Shown here: piece after piece, positions 31,633 through 40,567 of the stretch
Layout of the letters: every line of letters starts with the position of its first letter
How positions within the stretch are numbered: the first letter of the stretch is position 1
Assembly: GCA_963729995.1 (NCBI GenBank)
Contig: CAVSPF010000003.1
Location: forward strand, 744,001 to 808,000
Direction: 5' to 3'
DNA length: 64,000 nt
Source: VRUE01 sp963729995
GTDB lineage: Bacteria; Actinomycetota; Thermoleophilia; Solirubrobacterales; 70-9
Position numbers and translations under genes: made by a program
Notes under the pieces: generated by a model
Database searches by the model: none
Seen by the model: the letters and a program-made list of their open reading frames with translations, nothing else
Told to the model about the DNA's origin: nothing

Positions 31633-32233
31633 ATGAGCCACCCGATCGAGGGGAACAGCATGCAGGTTGAGTGGTACGGCCAGTCGGCCTTCCGCCTCAC
31701 CGCGAACGACAAGACGGTCTTCGTGGACCCGTTCGCAGACCTCTCGGGGCTCACCGCCCGGGGGATGCTCGCCCGCCGTCCTGTGCTCCACCGCCGGGCG
31801 CCTGGAGTCCCCGATCGGGGAGGTCGTGGCGGTGGCCTCCGAGCACGATGCCGCTGCGGGGACAAAACGCGGCCTCAACACCATCTTCGCCTTCGAGCTC
31901 GGCGGGCTGCGCGTCGCGCACCTCGGCGACTTCGGGCAGATCTCGCTGCGGGTGGAACAACAGATCGCGATCGGCAGGGTGGATCTGCTCTTCATCCCCG
32001 TGGGCGGAGGGCCGACGATCGGCGCCGATCAGGCCGTGGCCGTTGTCGAACGGCTCGACCCACGCTGGGTGATCCCGATGCACTACCGCACCGCGAGAAT
32101 CGACTTCCTTGAGAGCGTCGAGCCCTTCCTCGAGCGAATGCATCGCGTCCACCGCCTCGACGCTCCCCGTTTCGAGACCGCGGAGCTGCCACCGGGCGAG
32201 GGCCCGCTGGCCGTCGTCCCCGCGGCGCCATGA
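31633..32233 (+). pseudogene. metallo-beta-lactamase-fold hydrolase with internal deletion
   Basis: The start MQVEWYGQSAFRLTANDKTVFVDPFADL matches the UlaG-like metallo-beta-lactamase family. In a different frame the end matches too: STAGRLESPIGEVVAVASEHDAAAG, AHLGDFGQ and WVIPMHYRT. The central part that should carry the metal motif HxHxDH is missing between about 31770 and 31790, and the frames do not join. The enzyme cannot be active as written. Confidence 0.75.
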
Positions 32234-32450
32234 GAGACCGCAGGCGGCTGCATCATGGGCTTGATCAGATCGCTGCTCGGGCTCGCTGAAGACCACGTGC
32301 GAACCGGGGTCTCGCCGACCACCCCCAGCTCGAAGGGCCGGGCACCGAGCGGCATCGGGTCACCTGCGCGAATGTCGTCCCCGTCTCGGTCATCTGAACC
32401 CAATGTCTCCATTTCGCGAACCTTTTCCCGAGTCCGTACAAGAACAAGAT
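32234..32450. other. intergenic region before the ECF sigma gene
   Basis: About 215 bases separate the hydrolase remnant from the sigma factor. A minus-strand frame is open here but has no family match that I can defend. GAACC at 32418 followed by CGTA further on might be part of an autoregulated ECF promoter, but the spacing is not ideal. Confidence 0.35.
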
Positions 32451-33053
32451 ATGAGCGAGGATCCAATCGACGGCGAGGCGATCACCGCCTCGCTCGCGGA
32501 CCCGCCTGCCTTCGGCGTCATCTTCGAGCGCCACTTCGCCGCGATCCACGGCTACCTGCGACGCCGGCTCGACCGCCAGCTCGCCGACGAGCTCGCCTCG
32601 CACACCTTCCTCGTCGCCTTTGATCGTCGCGCCGGCTTTGACCCCCGACGAGCCGATTCCCGTCCCTGGCTCTTCGGCATCGCCACCAACCTGGCCCGCA
32701 ACCACCGACGACGCGAGATTCGAGAGTTGGCCGCGATCGCGGTGCTGGCGCCGGACCCCGTCATCGGGATCGACGGGGTCGAGTCCCGGATCGACGCCGA
32801 GCGGATGCGCGGCCTGCTCGCCCAAGCCTTGGCCGACCTTCCCTCCGGGGAGGCCGACGTGCTGCTGCTGCTCGTCTGGGCCGAACTCGATCAATCCGAG
32901 ATCGCCGACGCGCTGTCGATCCCCGTGGGCACGGTGAAGTCGCGCCTCTCGCGCGCCCGCGGGCGCCTGCAGGCCGCCCTCGGGCTCGCACCGCCGCCGG
33001 TAAACCAACCCGCAAACCCACCCGTCCCCGGAGGGAAGAGATGGACGACCTGA
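32451..33053 (+). CDS. ECF-type RNA polymerase sigma factor
   Basis: The 200-residue product has sigma region 2 (FGVIFERHFAAIHGYLRRRLDRQLADELASHTFLVAFDRRAGF, landmarks only; RPWLFGIATNLARNHRR) and region 4 (LLLLVWAELDQSEIADALSIPVGTVKSRLSRARGRLQ). The ATG at 32451 is used because an upstream start would add unrelated residues. The gene overlaps the CU044_5270 gene by 13 nt. This pairing is a recurring actinobacterial unit in which the partner may act as a membrane-linked regulator. Confidence 0.9.
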   Translation: MSEDPIDGEAITASLADPPAFGVIFERHFAAIHGYLRRRLDRQLADELASHTFLVAFDRRAGFDPRRADSRPWLFGIATNLARNHRRREIRELAAIAVLAPDPVIGIDGVESRIDAERMRGLLAQALADLPSGEADVLLLLVWAELDQSEIADALSIPVGTVKSRLSRARGRLQAALGLAPPPVNQPANPPVPGGKRWTT

Positions 33054-34252
33054 CCCTGCTCCGCAGCTTCCACGCCGAGCGCGCCGATGGCGACCCCCGG
33101 CCCCGCGCCGCCGCTCTGCAGGCGCTCGAGGCCAGATTCGATTTGGCCTCGACGAGCGCCCCGGCCAGCACGACCCGATCCCCGCGCCGCGTCCTTCTGG
33201 TCCTCTCCGGCGCCACCGCGATCGCCGCTGCGGTCGCGGGCATCCTCGTCCTCTCCTCCGGCCCGACCGCTCAGCCCGCTGCCGCCGAAATCCTCCACCA
33301 GGCCGCCGCGGCCGCCTCCGACGCGCCCGCGACCTCGGTCCCCGGCCCCGGGCAGTTCCTCTTCCGCAAGGAACAGCAGTTCGAAATCGAGGGCTGGCGC
33401 CACCCGCTGCCGCCGGAAGGCGCCAACGTCCCGGCCGCCGGGAGGGGCGGGACGATGAGCGGGCCGCATGCGTTCAACGCGCTGATGCCGCGGACGGTCG
33501 AGTCGTGGACCGGCCAAAACGGAGGCGGACGCTCGCGCGAAGTCGCGGGGACGCCCCAGTTCTGGAGCTCCGAAGAAGAAGCACGCTGGAAGGCGGCGGG
33601 GTCGCCGCTGCCCCCACCCTTCGACGCCGAATACCAGCAGCGCTATAAGGCCGTCTTCCGCGGCGCGCTCGAACTTGGCCCGCGCGTGGTCGACATGGGC
33701 ACGAGGGGATGGGGCAACTTCAACTTCCCCGACACCTCAAAGCTGCCGACCGAACCGAAAGCGCTTCGGCACGCCGTCGAAGGCAACGAGATTGAAGTGA
33801 GCGGCTTCAACCTGATGTACGGCAAGGCCAAGCGCCTCGACACCGAACAGACGATGGAAGAGCTAATCAACGTCCTGCTGGAAGGAGAGCCGACGCCACA
33901 GCTGCAGGCGGCAATCTTCAACGCCCTCGCCGAACTGCCAGGGATGGCGGTCGACACCGGAGCCACCGATGGCCTCGGGCGCCACGGCGACGCGATCCAG
34001 CTCCGCGTCAAGAAGGGGATCCGCGAGGAATACATCTTCGACCCGACGAGTGGGGAAGTGCTCGCCTCGCGCGGGGTGCTGGTCGACCCGGCGGCGGTGG
34101 CTCCCTCCAGCATCGATGAACTGCCCGCCGGGACGACGATCAGCGAGCGGGACTACATCGAAGAGGCGACCGTCGACTCAACCAGCGAAACGGGCGGCGA
34201 AGCCAAAGGCAAGGGGCCAGTCGCTACGACCGGCCCCATCTATCGCAGGTAG
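33041..34252 (+). CDS. CU044_5270-family protein, partner of the ECF sigma factor
   Basis: The 403-residue product has a cytoplasmic N-terminal 55 residues with the start MDDLTLLRSFHAERA typical of the family. One membrane segment (VLLVLSGATAIAAAVAGILVL) follows, then an external domain containing QFLFRKEQQFEIEG, ALFNALAELPGMAV-like IFNALAELPGMAVDTGATD and EEYIFDPTSGEVLASRGVLV. The topology suits an anti-sigma or sensor protein, but the family has no proven role that I know of. A GGAGGGAAGAG site precedes the ATG. Confidence 0.8.
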   Translation: MDDLTLLRSFHAERADGDPRPRAAALQALEARFDLASTSAPASTTRSPRRVLLVLSGATAIAAAVAGILVLSSGPTAQPAAAEILHQAAAAASDAPATSVPGPGQFLFRKEQQFEIEGWRHPLPPEGANVPAAGRGGTMSGPHAFNALMPRTVESWTGQNGGGRSREVAGTPQFWSSEEEARWKAAGSPLPPPFDAEYQQRYKAVFRGALELGPRVVDMGTRGWGNFNFPDTSKLPTEPKALRHAVEGNEIEVSGFNLMYGKAKRLDTEQTMEELINVLLEGEPTPQLQAAIFNALAELPGMAVDTGATDGLGRHGDAIQLRVKKGIREEYIFDPTSGEVLASRGVLVDPAAVAPSSIDELPAGTTISERDYIEEATVDSTSETGGEAKGKGPVATTGPIYRR

Positions 34253-34359
34253 GGCGCGGCAGCTGAAAGCCGTCGAGGTTCGAGTGCGGCAGAGTACGCA
34301 GGCGCACTCCGGGTCGAGCACCCTTGAACCCCGGCCGTGCGGCAGCGACACTTCACCGG

Positions 34360-35388
34360 ATGGCCGGCACCGTCACGAGCGAGGTGATCCCGGATGTCGG
34401 CGCCGCCGCAGCGCCGCGCCCGAACGTGATCGAGGTCCGCGGCCTGACGAAGCGCTTCGGCACGTTCACCGCCGTCGACGGGATCAGCTTCGACGTCCTC
34501 GAGGGCGAGGTGTTCGCGTTCCTGGGACCCAACGGCGCCGGCAAGTCGACCACGATCAACATGCTGTGCACGCTGGCGCGGCCGAGCGCCGGGCACGTCA
34601 CGGTCGCCGGCATCGACGTCGCCGTGCGGCCGAAGGGAGTGCGGCGCCACATCGGCCTCGTCTTCCAGGAGCAGACGCTCGACGACCAGCTCACCGCCCA
34701 GGAGAACCTCCGTTTCCACGCTGTCCTCTACCGGGTGCCCCGTGAGGAGGTCGACGAACGCATCGCCCGCGTGCTCGATCTCGTCGACCTGAGCGAGCGG
34801 CGCCATGACCTCGTCTCGGAGTTCTCCGGCGGGATGGCCCGGCGCCTGGAGATCGCCCGCGCCCTCCTGCACGTCCCCAGGGTCCTGTTCCTCGATGAGC
34901 CGACACTCGGCCTCGACCCGCAGACGCGGGCGCTGATGTGGGAGGACGTGCTGCGGCTGCGCGACGAGGCCGGCGTCACGGTCTTCCTCACCACCCACTA
35001 CATGGACGAGGCCGAGTACGCCGACCGCATCGCGATCATCGACCGCGGCGCAATCGTCGCCCTCGATACGCCCGCGGCGCTGAAGGCGACGATCGGAGCC
35101 GACACCATCGACCTGCAGACCGCCGACGATGCGGCCGCGGTCGCCGCGCTCGAGCGCGGCGGGTACCGGTTCGAGGCCGTCGCCACGGGCGTGCGCGTCT
35201 TCGTCGAGCACGGCGAGGCGGAGGTCGCGTCGCTGATCGGCGCGCTCGGCGTCCCGGTCCGCCGCGTGCACGTGCACCAGCCCACCCTCGACGACGTGTT
35301 CCTGCACTACACCGGACGCGAGATCCGCAAGTCCCACGGCGAGGCGATGTCGATGCGCGCCCGCGCCTGGCATTCGCGGCGGCGCTGA
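34360..35388 (+). CDS. ABC transporter ATPase (daunorubicin-resistance type)
   Basis: The 342-residue protein has Walker A in GPNGAGKSTTIN, GLVFQEQTLDDQLTAQENL, the signature FSGGMARRLEIARALL, Walker B VLFLDEPTLGLDP, and the switch His in VFLTTHYMDEAE. A C-terminal domain of about 90 residues ends in HQPTLDDVFLHYTGREIR, which is characteristic of DrrA. The ATG at 34360 is the first consistent start. The permease gene begins 1 base after the stop. Confidence 0.93.
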   Translation: MAGTVTSEVIPDVGAAAAPRPNVIEVRGLTKRFGTFTAVDGISFDVLEGEVFAFLGPNGAGKSTTINMLCTLARPSAGHVTVAGIDVAVRPKGVRRHIGLVFQEQTLDDQLTAQENLRFHAVLYRVPREEVDERIARVLDLVDLSERRHDLVSEFSGGMARRLEIARALLHVPRVLFLDEPTLGLDPQTRALMWEDVLRLRDEAGVTVFLTTHYMDEAEYADRIAIIDRGAIVALDTPAALKATIGADTIDLQTADDAAAVAALERGGYRFEAVATGVRVFVEHGEAEVASLIGALGVPVRRVHVHQPTLDDVFLHYTGREIRKSHGEAMSMRARAWHSRRR

Positions 35389-35389
35389 G

Positions 35390-36250
35390 ATGAGCGCCGC
35401 CGCCCCGCCGGCGACGATCGCCGAAGGTCCCGACACCGTAATGCGCGACGAGGTGCGCACCGCCGGGATGGTGTGGCTGCGCGAGCTGATCCGCTTCGAG
35501 CGAACGCGCACCCGCATCCTCTCGGGGTTCATCCAGCCGGTGCTCTTCCTCTTCGTCCTCGGCTACGGCATGAACGGGCTGGTCGGGGCCACGGCGGGCT
35601 TCGACTTCAAGAAGTTCATGTTCCCGGGCATCGTCGCGATGAGCGTCTCCATGACCGCGATCTTCTCCGCCGTGTCGATCGTGTGGGACCGCGAATTCGG
35701 CTTCCTGCGCGAGATGCTCGTCGCGCCCACGAGCCGCGCCTCGCTGGCGCTCGGCAAGACCGCCGGCGGCGCCACCGTCGCTGCGGCGCAGGGCACGATC
35801 ATGCTCGTCCTCGCTCCGCTCATCGGCCTGCGCCTGACACCGCTGCTCGTGCTCGAGATCATCGGGCTCGAGCTGCTGATGGCGGTCGCGCTGACCTCCT
35901 TCGGCGTCTTCGTCGCCAGCCGAATCGAGAAAATGGAGAGCTTCCAGGTCGTCATGCAGCTGCTGCTGTTCCCGATGATCTTCCTCTCGGGCGCGCTGTT
36001 CCCGCTGAACGGGCTGCCGGGCTGGCTGCAGGCCCTGACGCGCCTCAACCCGCTCACCTATGCGGTCGCCCCGCTGCGCCAGGTGGTGTTCGCCGCGCAG
36101 AACATGCCCGCGGCCGCCCGCGAGCGCTTCCCGGCAAGCGTCGAACTGTTCGGCCACACGCTCTCGATCGGAGCCGAGCTCGCGATCACGGCGGTCTTCG
36201 CGAGCGTCTTCCTGGCGCTTGCCGTCCGCGGGTTCTCGCGGACGGGGTGA
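35390..36250 (+). CDS. ABC-2-type transporter permease (DrrB-like)
   Basis: The 286-residue protein has six predicted membrane segments and the ABC-2 hallmarks IQPVLFLFVLGYGMNGLV, DREFGFLREMLVAPTSRASLALGK and FLSGALFPLNGLPGWLQALTRLNPLTYAVAPLRQ. It follows its ATPase with a one-base gap. This is a second complete DrrAB-like exporter in the same 22-kb stretch. Confidence 0.92.
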   Translation: MSAAAPPATIAEGPDTVMRDEVRTAGMVWLRELIRFERTRTRILSGFIQPVLFLFVLGYGMNGLVGATAGFDFKKFMFPGIVAMSVSMTAIFSAVSIVWDREFGFLREMLVAPTSRASLALGKTAGGATVAAAQGTIMLVLAPLIGLRLTPLLVLEIIGLELLMAVALTSFGVFVASRIEKMESFQVVMQLLLFPMIFLSGALFPLNGLPGWLQALTRLNPLTYAVAPLRQVVFAAQNMPAAARERFPASVELFGHTLSIGAELAITAVFASVFLALAVRGFSRTG

Positions 36251-36365
36251 CGCCACTCAGGCCGCAACGGTGTGGCGCGAGCCATCGCAGTGGGCGAATC
36301 CGGGTTCCTCACGGATGTGGCCTCCGCCGCCTGAGGCGACGATGGAGCTCCACGGACGAAAGGAC

Positions 36366-36593
36366 ATGATGGCTCAAGCTGAGGAATCAACGTTCCACGC
36401 ACACCCAGGTGATCGCCTGGTGGTCCGGGGACACCACCAAGGGGAACACCAACGTGACGGCGAGATCCTGAAGGTGCTCGGCAACCATGGTGCGCCGCCC
36501 TACCTCGTGCGTTGGGAAGACGGTCATGAGTCCGAGGTCTTCCCGGGCTCTGACATCTTCGTTCAACACTTTGAGGATTCTGAGGAGCGATAG
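36366..36593 (+). CDS. DUF1918 domain protein
   Basis: The 75-residue product (HAHPGDRLVVRGHHQGEHQRDGEILKVLGNHGAPPYLVRWEDGHESEVFPGSD, landmarks) matches the SH3-like DUF1918 family of small actinobacterial proteins. The family ends in a PYLVRW-x-DG-H...FPGSD signature. Its biochemical role is not known. A second ATG lies 3 bases downstream. It precedes a stretch of remnants. Confidence 0.85.
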   Translation: MMAQAEESTFHAHPGDRLVVRGHHQGEHQRDGEILKVLGNHGAPPYLVRWEDGHESEVFPGSDIFVQHFEDSEER

Positions 36594-36654
36594 TGCCAAA
36601 CGTTGCGCTGGCTCCCTCTCCAGCACCGAAACATCGCTGAGTCTCGGAATGAGC

Positions 36655-36900
36655 GGACAAGCGAGGCGCAACTCGTCCGGCGGCCAGGCGGTGATGATCA
36701 CCGACGCCTCCAACAAAGAACGCGACCAGATCAACGCGATGGCCCAGGATCACCGGCACCGTCGTCGACACTGCCCGCCATAGGGGCGGGGTCACGATCA
36801 GGACAAACGAGCGTGAGCTGCGCCCGCGAGCGGACCCAGGTCTACGTCTCGCGTGAGGACCTCGGCGAGGCCGGCATGGATGTCGGAGCGCTGTGGCGGC
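36655..36900 (+). pseudogene. remnants of a MobF/TraA-type conjugative relaxase
   Basis: One forward frame encodes GGQAVMITDASNKERDQINAMAQDHR, which resembles the helicase part of TraA/TrwC-type relaxases (usual form VTDASNAExDRLNAxAQ). About 35 bases later another frame encodes SCARERTQVYVSREDLGEAG, which resembles the C-terminal SRAREQTxxFVxREDLG segment of the same proteins. The sequence between is missing. This suggests that a conjugative or mobilisable element once occupied the island. Confidence 0.5.
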
Positions 36901-37182
36901 CGGGCTGGTCAGCTCGCTGCGCTCCTCCTCACTAAGCTCAATCTCGATCTTCCGGGCTACTGCGGTGAGGTTCATCGCCCGCTGCCGAGATCCTGCCGAT
37001 CTGCCTGAACGTATTTTCGGGCGGGTCTACTAGTTCCCAAAACGACGTCGATGCGCGCGGATTAGCGGCGATTACGGGTGATTCCGACTCGCTTTCGCGC
37101 CACCCCTGCACCTGCATCGCGCCCGCCACCGGACGGCGGTCGCGGCGACAAGAATGACGCTTGTGGGTATCACTATTCAGTG
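36901..37182. other. remnant-rich intergenic region
   Basis: On the minus strand near 36975-36910 a frame starts MNLTAVARKIEIELSEEERSEL, which resembles the beginning of IS630-type transposases but loses similarity at once. No complete gene is present before the SDR gene. The base composition is lower in GC towards 37150-37180, just upstream of that gene, as expected for a promoter. Confidence 0.35.
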
Positions 37183-38181
37183 ATGCTCAGACGAATTCTC
37201 GACGAGGCAATGGATTGGACCGTACTGCCGGGCTACACCAGGCTCGGCTACCGCGCCCGCGAGAGGCTGCTACCGCGGGGACCGATCGAGCTCGCCGGGA
37301 AGTCGGTGATGGTCACCGGGGCGAGCTCGGGGATCGGCGAGGCGGCCTGCGCAGAGCTGGCCCGGGCAGGTGCGACGGTGCAGATGGTCGTGCGCAGCCG
37401 CGAGCGCGGCGAGCAGGCTCGCGGGCGGATCGCCGCCGCAGCCGGCTCCACGGCGGTCGAGCTGCATGTCTGCGACGTCTCCAGCCTCGCCTCGGTGCGC
37501 GAGTTCGCCGCCGGCTTCCTCGCCTCGGGCGGCGCCCTCGACGTGCTCGTCAACAACGCTGGGATCCTTCCCTCGCGGCGAGTTCACACCGAGGAGGGGT
37601 TCGAGCTCACCTTCGCGACCAACGTCCTCGGCCCGTTCCTGCTCACCTCGCTGCTGCTGGCGGCGCTCCGCCGGGTCGCTCCCTCGCGGGTGATCAACGT
37701 CTCCTCGGGAGGGATGTACACGGCGCGGATCGATGTCGACGACCCCCAGCTCGAGCATCGCGACTTCGACGGAGCCCGCTTCTACGCCCACGCCAAGCGG
37801 GCGGAGGTGATCCTCAGCGAGGAGTGGGGGAGGCGGCTGGCGGCCGACGGGATAACGGTGCACTCGACCCATCCGGGGTGGGTTGCGACGGCCGGGATCA
37901 AGTCCTCGCTGCCCCGCTTCAACCGCTTGATGGCCCCGCTGCTTCGCGATCCCGGGGCTGGAGCCGACACGATCGTCTGGCTCGCCGGCTCGCTGCAGGC
38001 TGCGCGGAGCACCGGGGAGTTCTGGCACGACCGTCGCCCGCGGCCCAAGCATCGCGTGCCATGGACCCGCGAGAGCCCCGAGGAGAGGACCAGGCTCTTC
38101 GAGGGGTGCGAGCGCCTCTGCGGGTTGCCGCCCGGCGGCGCGACGGCCTCCGCAAGCGAGATCGACGACGAAGGAGACTGA
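37183..38181 (+). CDS. short-chain dehydrogenase/reductase
   Basis: The 332-residue product has the SDR cofactor motif TGASSGIGEAACAELARAGA, DVSS, LVNNAGILPSRR, VINVSSGGMYTAR and an active-site stretch RFYAHAKRAEVIL where the usual YxxxK reads as YAHAK. The N-terminal 45 residues (LRRILDEAMDWTVLPGYTRLGYRAR) are an extension seen in SDRs that accompany DUF1365/CFA-synthase clusters. It is followed after one base by an SRPBCC gene. Substrates are probably lipid-derived. Confidence 0.88.
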   Translation: MLRRILDEAMDWTVLPGYTRLGYRARERLLPRGPIELAGKSVMVTGASSGIGEAACAELARAGATVQMVVRSRERGEQARGRIAAAAGSTAVELHVCDVSSLASVREFAAGFLASGGALDVLVNNAGILPSRRVHTEEGFELTFATNVLGPFLLTSLLLAALRRVAPSRVINVSSGGMYTARIDVDDPQLEHRDFDGARFYAHAKRAEVILSEEWGRRLAADGITVHSTHPGWVATAGIKSSLPRFNRLMAPLLRDPGAGADTIVWLAGSLQAARSTGEFWHDRRPRPKHRVPWTRESPEERTRLFEGCERLCGLPPGGATASASEIDDEGD

Positions 38182-38182
38182 G

Positions 38183-38620
38183 ATGGCCCGCTACCGCGAC
38201 ACGATCGTCAGCCCGAGGAGCGCCGAGGAGGTCTTCGACTACATGGCGATGTTCTCAAACGTCACCGAGTGGGACCCGACCGCGGCGGAGGCACACCCGG
38301 TCGGCGGCAACGAGCCTGGGGAGGGCTCGCGATTCCAGGTTCTGGTCAGGTGGATGGGTCGCGAGATTCCGCTCGAGTACGCGACGACCGCGTACGAGCG
38401 CCCGAAGCGGCTGGTGCTGCGGGCCGAGAGCTCGACCACGATCTCCGAAGACGCGATCACCGTCGAGCCGGCCGACTCTGGCTGCAAGATGGTCTACGAC
38501 GCGCAGCTGACGCTGAAGGGCGTGATGCGGATCGTCGACCCACTCTTCGGCCTTGCCTTCAAGCGGCTGGGGAACAATGCCGCCGCCGGCCTTCGGCGTG
38601 AGCTGGGCTCGCCGGCTTGA
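38183..38620 (+). CDS. SRPBCC (START-like) ligand-binding protein
   Basis: The 145-residue product has the SRPBCC pattern: RYRDTIVSPRSAEEVFDYMAMFSNVTEWDPTAAEA, then beta strands and the C-terminal long helix DPLFGLAFKRLGNNAAAGLRREL. Such proteins bind hydrophobic ligands. It is translated with the SDR gene and its last 62 bases overlap the end of the convergent CFA-synthase gene. Confidence 0.82.
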   Translation: MARYRDTIVSPRSAEEVFDYMAMFSNVTEWDPTAAEAHPVGGNEPGEGSRFQVLVRWMGREIPLEYATTAYERPKRLVLRAESSTTISEDAITVEPADSGCKMVYDAQLTLKGVMRIVDPLFGLAFKRLGNNAAAGLRRELGSPA

Positions 38621-39788
38621 CGAAGAGCGCCTGCACGTCGCCGATCCTGCGCTCGCGGAAGCCCGCCTCCGAGGAGCTGAGGTAGAAGGTCCAAAGGCGG
38701 AGGAAGCGCTCGTCGTAACCGCGCGAGCGCAGCCGCTCCCAGGCGCCGAGGAAGCGCTCGCGCCATGCGGCGAGGGTGAGCGGATAGTGAACGGTGATGT
38801 CCTCGGCCCAGACCTGGCGCATGCTGGTGACGCGGGCGAGGCAGTCGGCGATCGTCCTCCGGGAGGGCAGGCAGCCGCCTGGGAAGACGTGGGTGTTGGC
38901 GAAGCTGCGCGCCCCCTTCTCGATCTCGTAGATGTCGTCGTCGATCGTGATCGCCTGCAGCAGCATCAGCCCGCCGGGGGCGAGCAGCTCCTCGCAGCGG
39001 CGGAAGAAGTCGTCGAAGTGCTGCCAGCCGACCGCCTCGATCATCTCGACCGAGACCAGCCGGTCGTATCTGCCGCGCAGCTCGCGGTAATCGTCGAGCA
39101 GCACCGTCACCCGGTCCGCGAGCCCGGCCTCGCGCACGCGCCGGGCCACCAGCTCGTGCTGCTCGCGGGAGATGGTCGTCGTGGTGACGCGACAGCCGTG
39201 CTCGCGGGCGGCGTGGACGGCAAGGCCGCCCCAGCCGGAGCCGATCTCCAGCAGGTGGTTGCCGGGGCCGAGGCAGAGCTGGCCGCAGATCCGCTCGAGC
39301 TTGGCGAGCTGAGCTTCCTCCAGGCTCGCTGCGGCGCGCGGGAAGTAGGCGCACGAGTACACCATCCGCTCGTCGAGGAAGGCGGCGAAGAGGTCGTTGC
39401 CGAGGTCGTAGTGAGCGGCGACGTTCCGCCGGGCGCCGGCGAGGGTGTTCTCGGGCACGAGGCGGCGGGCCCGGTGCAGCAGGCCGCGCGCCCCGGCTAC
39501 GGCGCCGCGCAGCCCGTCCGGCTCGCGCAGCTCGCGGGCGGCGATACGGATCAGCGTGACCAGGTCGTCGGTCTCCCATAGCCCGTCGGCGTAGGTCTCG
39601 CCAAGCCCGACGCTGCCGCGCAGCGGGCCGCGCCAGGCCGCCGGGTCGTTGATTGTCACCGCGGCGCGCAGCTCGGCGCCGGCGGGACCGAAGGCGCGGC
39701 GCCGGCCGCCTTCGACCACCTCGATCCGGCCGGCGCGGAGGCGGCGCAGGGCCTGGCTCACCGCGGCGCGGGCGAGCGCGTCCTTCAC
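38559..39788 (-). CDS. cfa: cyclopropane-fatty-acyl-phospholipid synthase family methyltransferase
   Basis: The 409-residue product has the CfaS features: GLGETYADGLWETDDLVTLI, NVAAHYDLGNDLFAAFLDERMVYSCAYF, the SAM motif LEIGSGWGGLAVHAA, SVEMIEAVGWQHFDDFF (landmarks), and FANTHVFPGGCLPS near the end. These enzymes methylate or cyclopropanate phospholipid acyl chains using SAM. The GTG at 39788 overlaps the DUF1365 stop by 4 nt, so it is the third gene of the FAD-DUF1365-CFA operon. The exact product (cyclopropane, 10-methyl or furan fatty acid precursor) cannot be told. Confidence 0.9.
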   Translation of the reverse strand: MKDALARAAVSQALRRLRAGRIEVVEGGRRRAFGPAGAELRAAVTINDPAAWRGPLRGSVGLGETYADGLWETDDLVTLIRIAARELREPDGLRGAVAGARGLLHRARRLVPENTLAGARRNVAAHYDLGNDLFAAFLDERMVYSCAYFPRAAASLEEAQLAKLERICGQLCLGPGNHLLEIGSGWGGLAVHAAREHGCRVTTTTISREQHELVARRVREAGLADRVTVLLDDYRELRGRYDRLVSVEMIEAVGWQHFDDFFRRCEELLAPGGLMLLQAITIDDDIYEIEKGARSFANTHVFPGGCLPSRRTIADCLARVTSMRQVWAEDITVHYPLTLAAWRERFLGAWERLRSRGYDERFLRLWTFYLSSSEAGFRERRIGDVQALFVKPASPAHAEGRRRHCSPAA

Positions 39789-40567
39789 GGCGAGAGGAAC
39801 CCCTTCGGGCGGCTTCCCTCCGGGTGGGGGAAGTAGCGAGCGCCCTTCAGCTTCAGCCGCAGCGACTGCGCGTAGATCTTCGCCACCACCTGCAGCGACA
39901 CCGCCGGGTAGCGGACCAGCATCCGGGTCAGCAGCGGGCCGCTCAACTCGCGGCGGCGCATCGAGAGGGTGGCGTCGAAGGTCTTGCCCCCCTCGCCGTC
40001 GCGAGGGCGTGACTCGATCTGGACGATGAGCCGGTCGCCGGGCTCGGTTGCGCGGAAGGCGTAGGTCTGGTCCATCCCCATCAGGGGGGAGACGTGGAGG
40101 GCCTTGTCCAGCTCGCCGCCCAGCACCGCTCCCTCCCGGCCTCCGCGCGCCAGGACATAGGGATGCCGCTCTCCCCAGGGAATGTTGTTGACGTCGGCGA
40201 CCACCGCTTCGACTCGCTCCCCCGCCGGGTCGAAGCAGTAGTAGAGGCTGACCGGGTTGAAGACGTGTCCGAGGCAGCGCAGGTTGGCGAGGAGCCGAAC
40301 CGGGCCGCCGGGGCGGCGACCGGTTTGAGCCTCGACCGCGTCGCGCGCGCACTCCGCCAGCGGCCTCCTGAGATCCCCCATGAAGTCGGAGCGGCGGAAG
40401 CGGGCGGGAGCCGCCCTCCGCGCGGACCACAACGGGTAGGGATCGAGGACGGCGGGCAGCTCCCCGAGGTCGAGGTACATGAGGAAGAGCCGGTAGCGGA
40501 AGGCGTGCTCCACCGGCTCGAAGCGGCGGTGGCGGACCCAGCCCTCGTAGACGGCGGAGGCGGTCAT
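39785..40567 (-). CDS. DUF1365 domain protein
   Basis: The 260-residue product begins TASAVYEGWVRHRRFEPVEHAFRYRLFLMYLDL, which is the DUF1365 signature. It also has CLGHVFNPVSLYYCFD, VNNIPWGERHPYVL, KALHVSPLMGMDQTYAF and RYPAVSLQVVAKIYAQSLRLKLKGA. The family is always found with CFA-type methyltransferases and FAD oxidoreductases and is thought to act on lipids; the reaction is not established. It is joined to both neighbours by 4-nt overlaps. Confidence 0.92.
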   Translation of the reverse strand: MTASAVYEGWVRHRRFEPVEHAFRYRLFLMYLDLGELPAVLDPYPLWSARRAAPARFRRSDFMGDLRRPLAECARDAVEAQTGRRPGGPVRLLANLRCLGHVFNPVSLYYCFDPAGERVEAVVADVNNIPWGERHPYVLARGGREGAVLGGELDKALHVSPLMGMDQTYAFRATEPGDRLIVQIESRPRDGEGGKTFDATLSMRRRELSGPLLTRMLVRYPAVSLQVVAKIYAQSLRLKLKGARYFPHPEGSRPKGFLSP

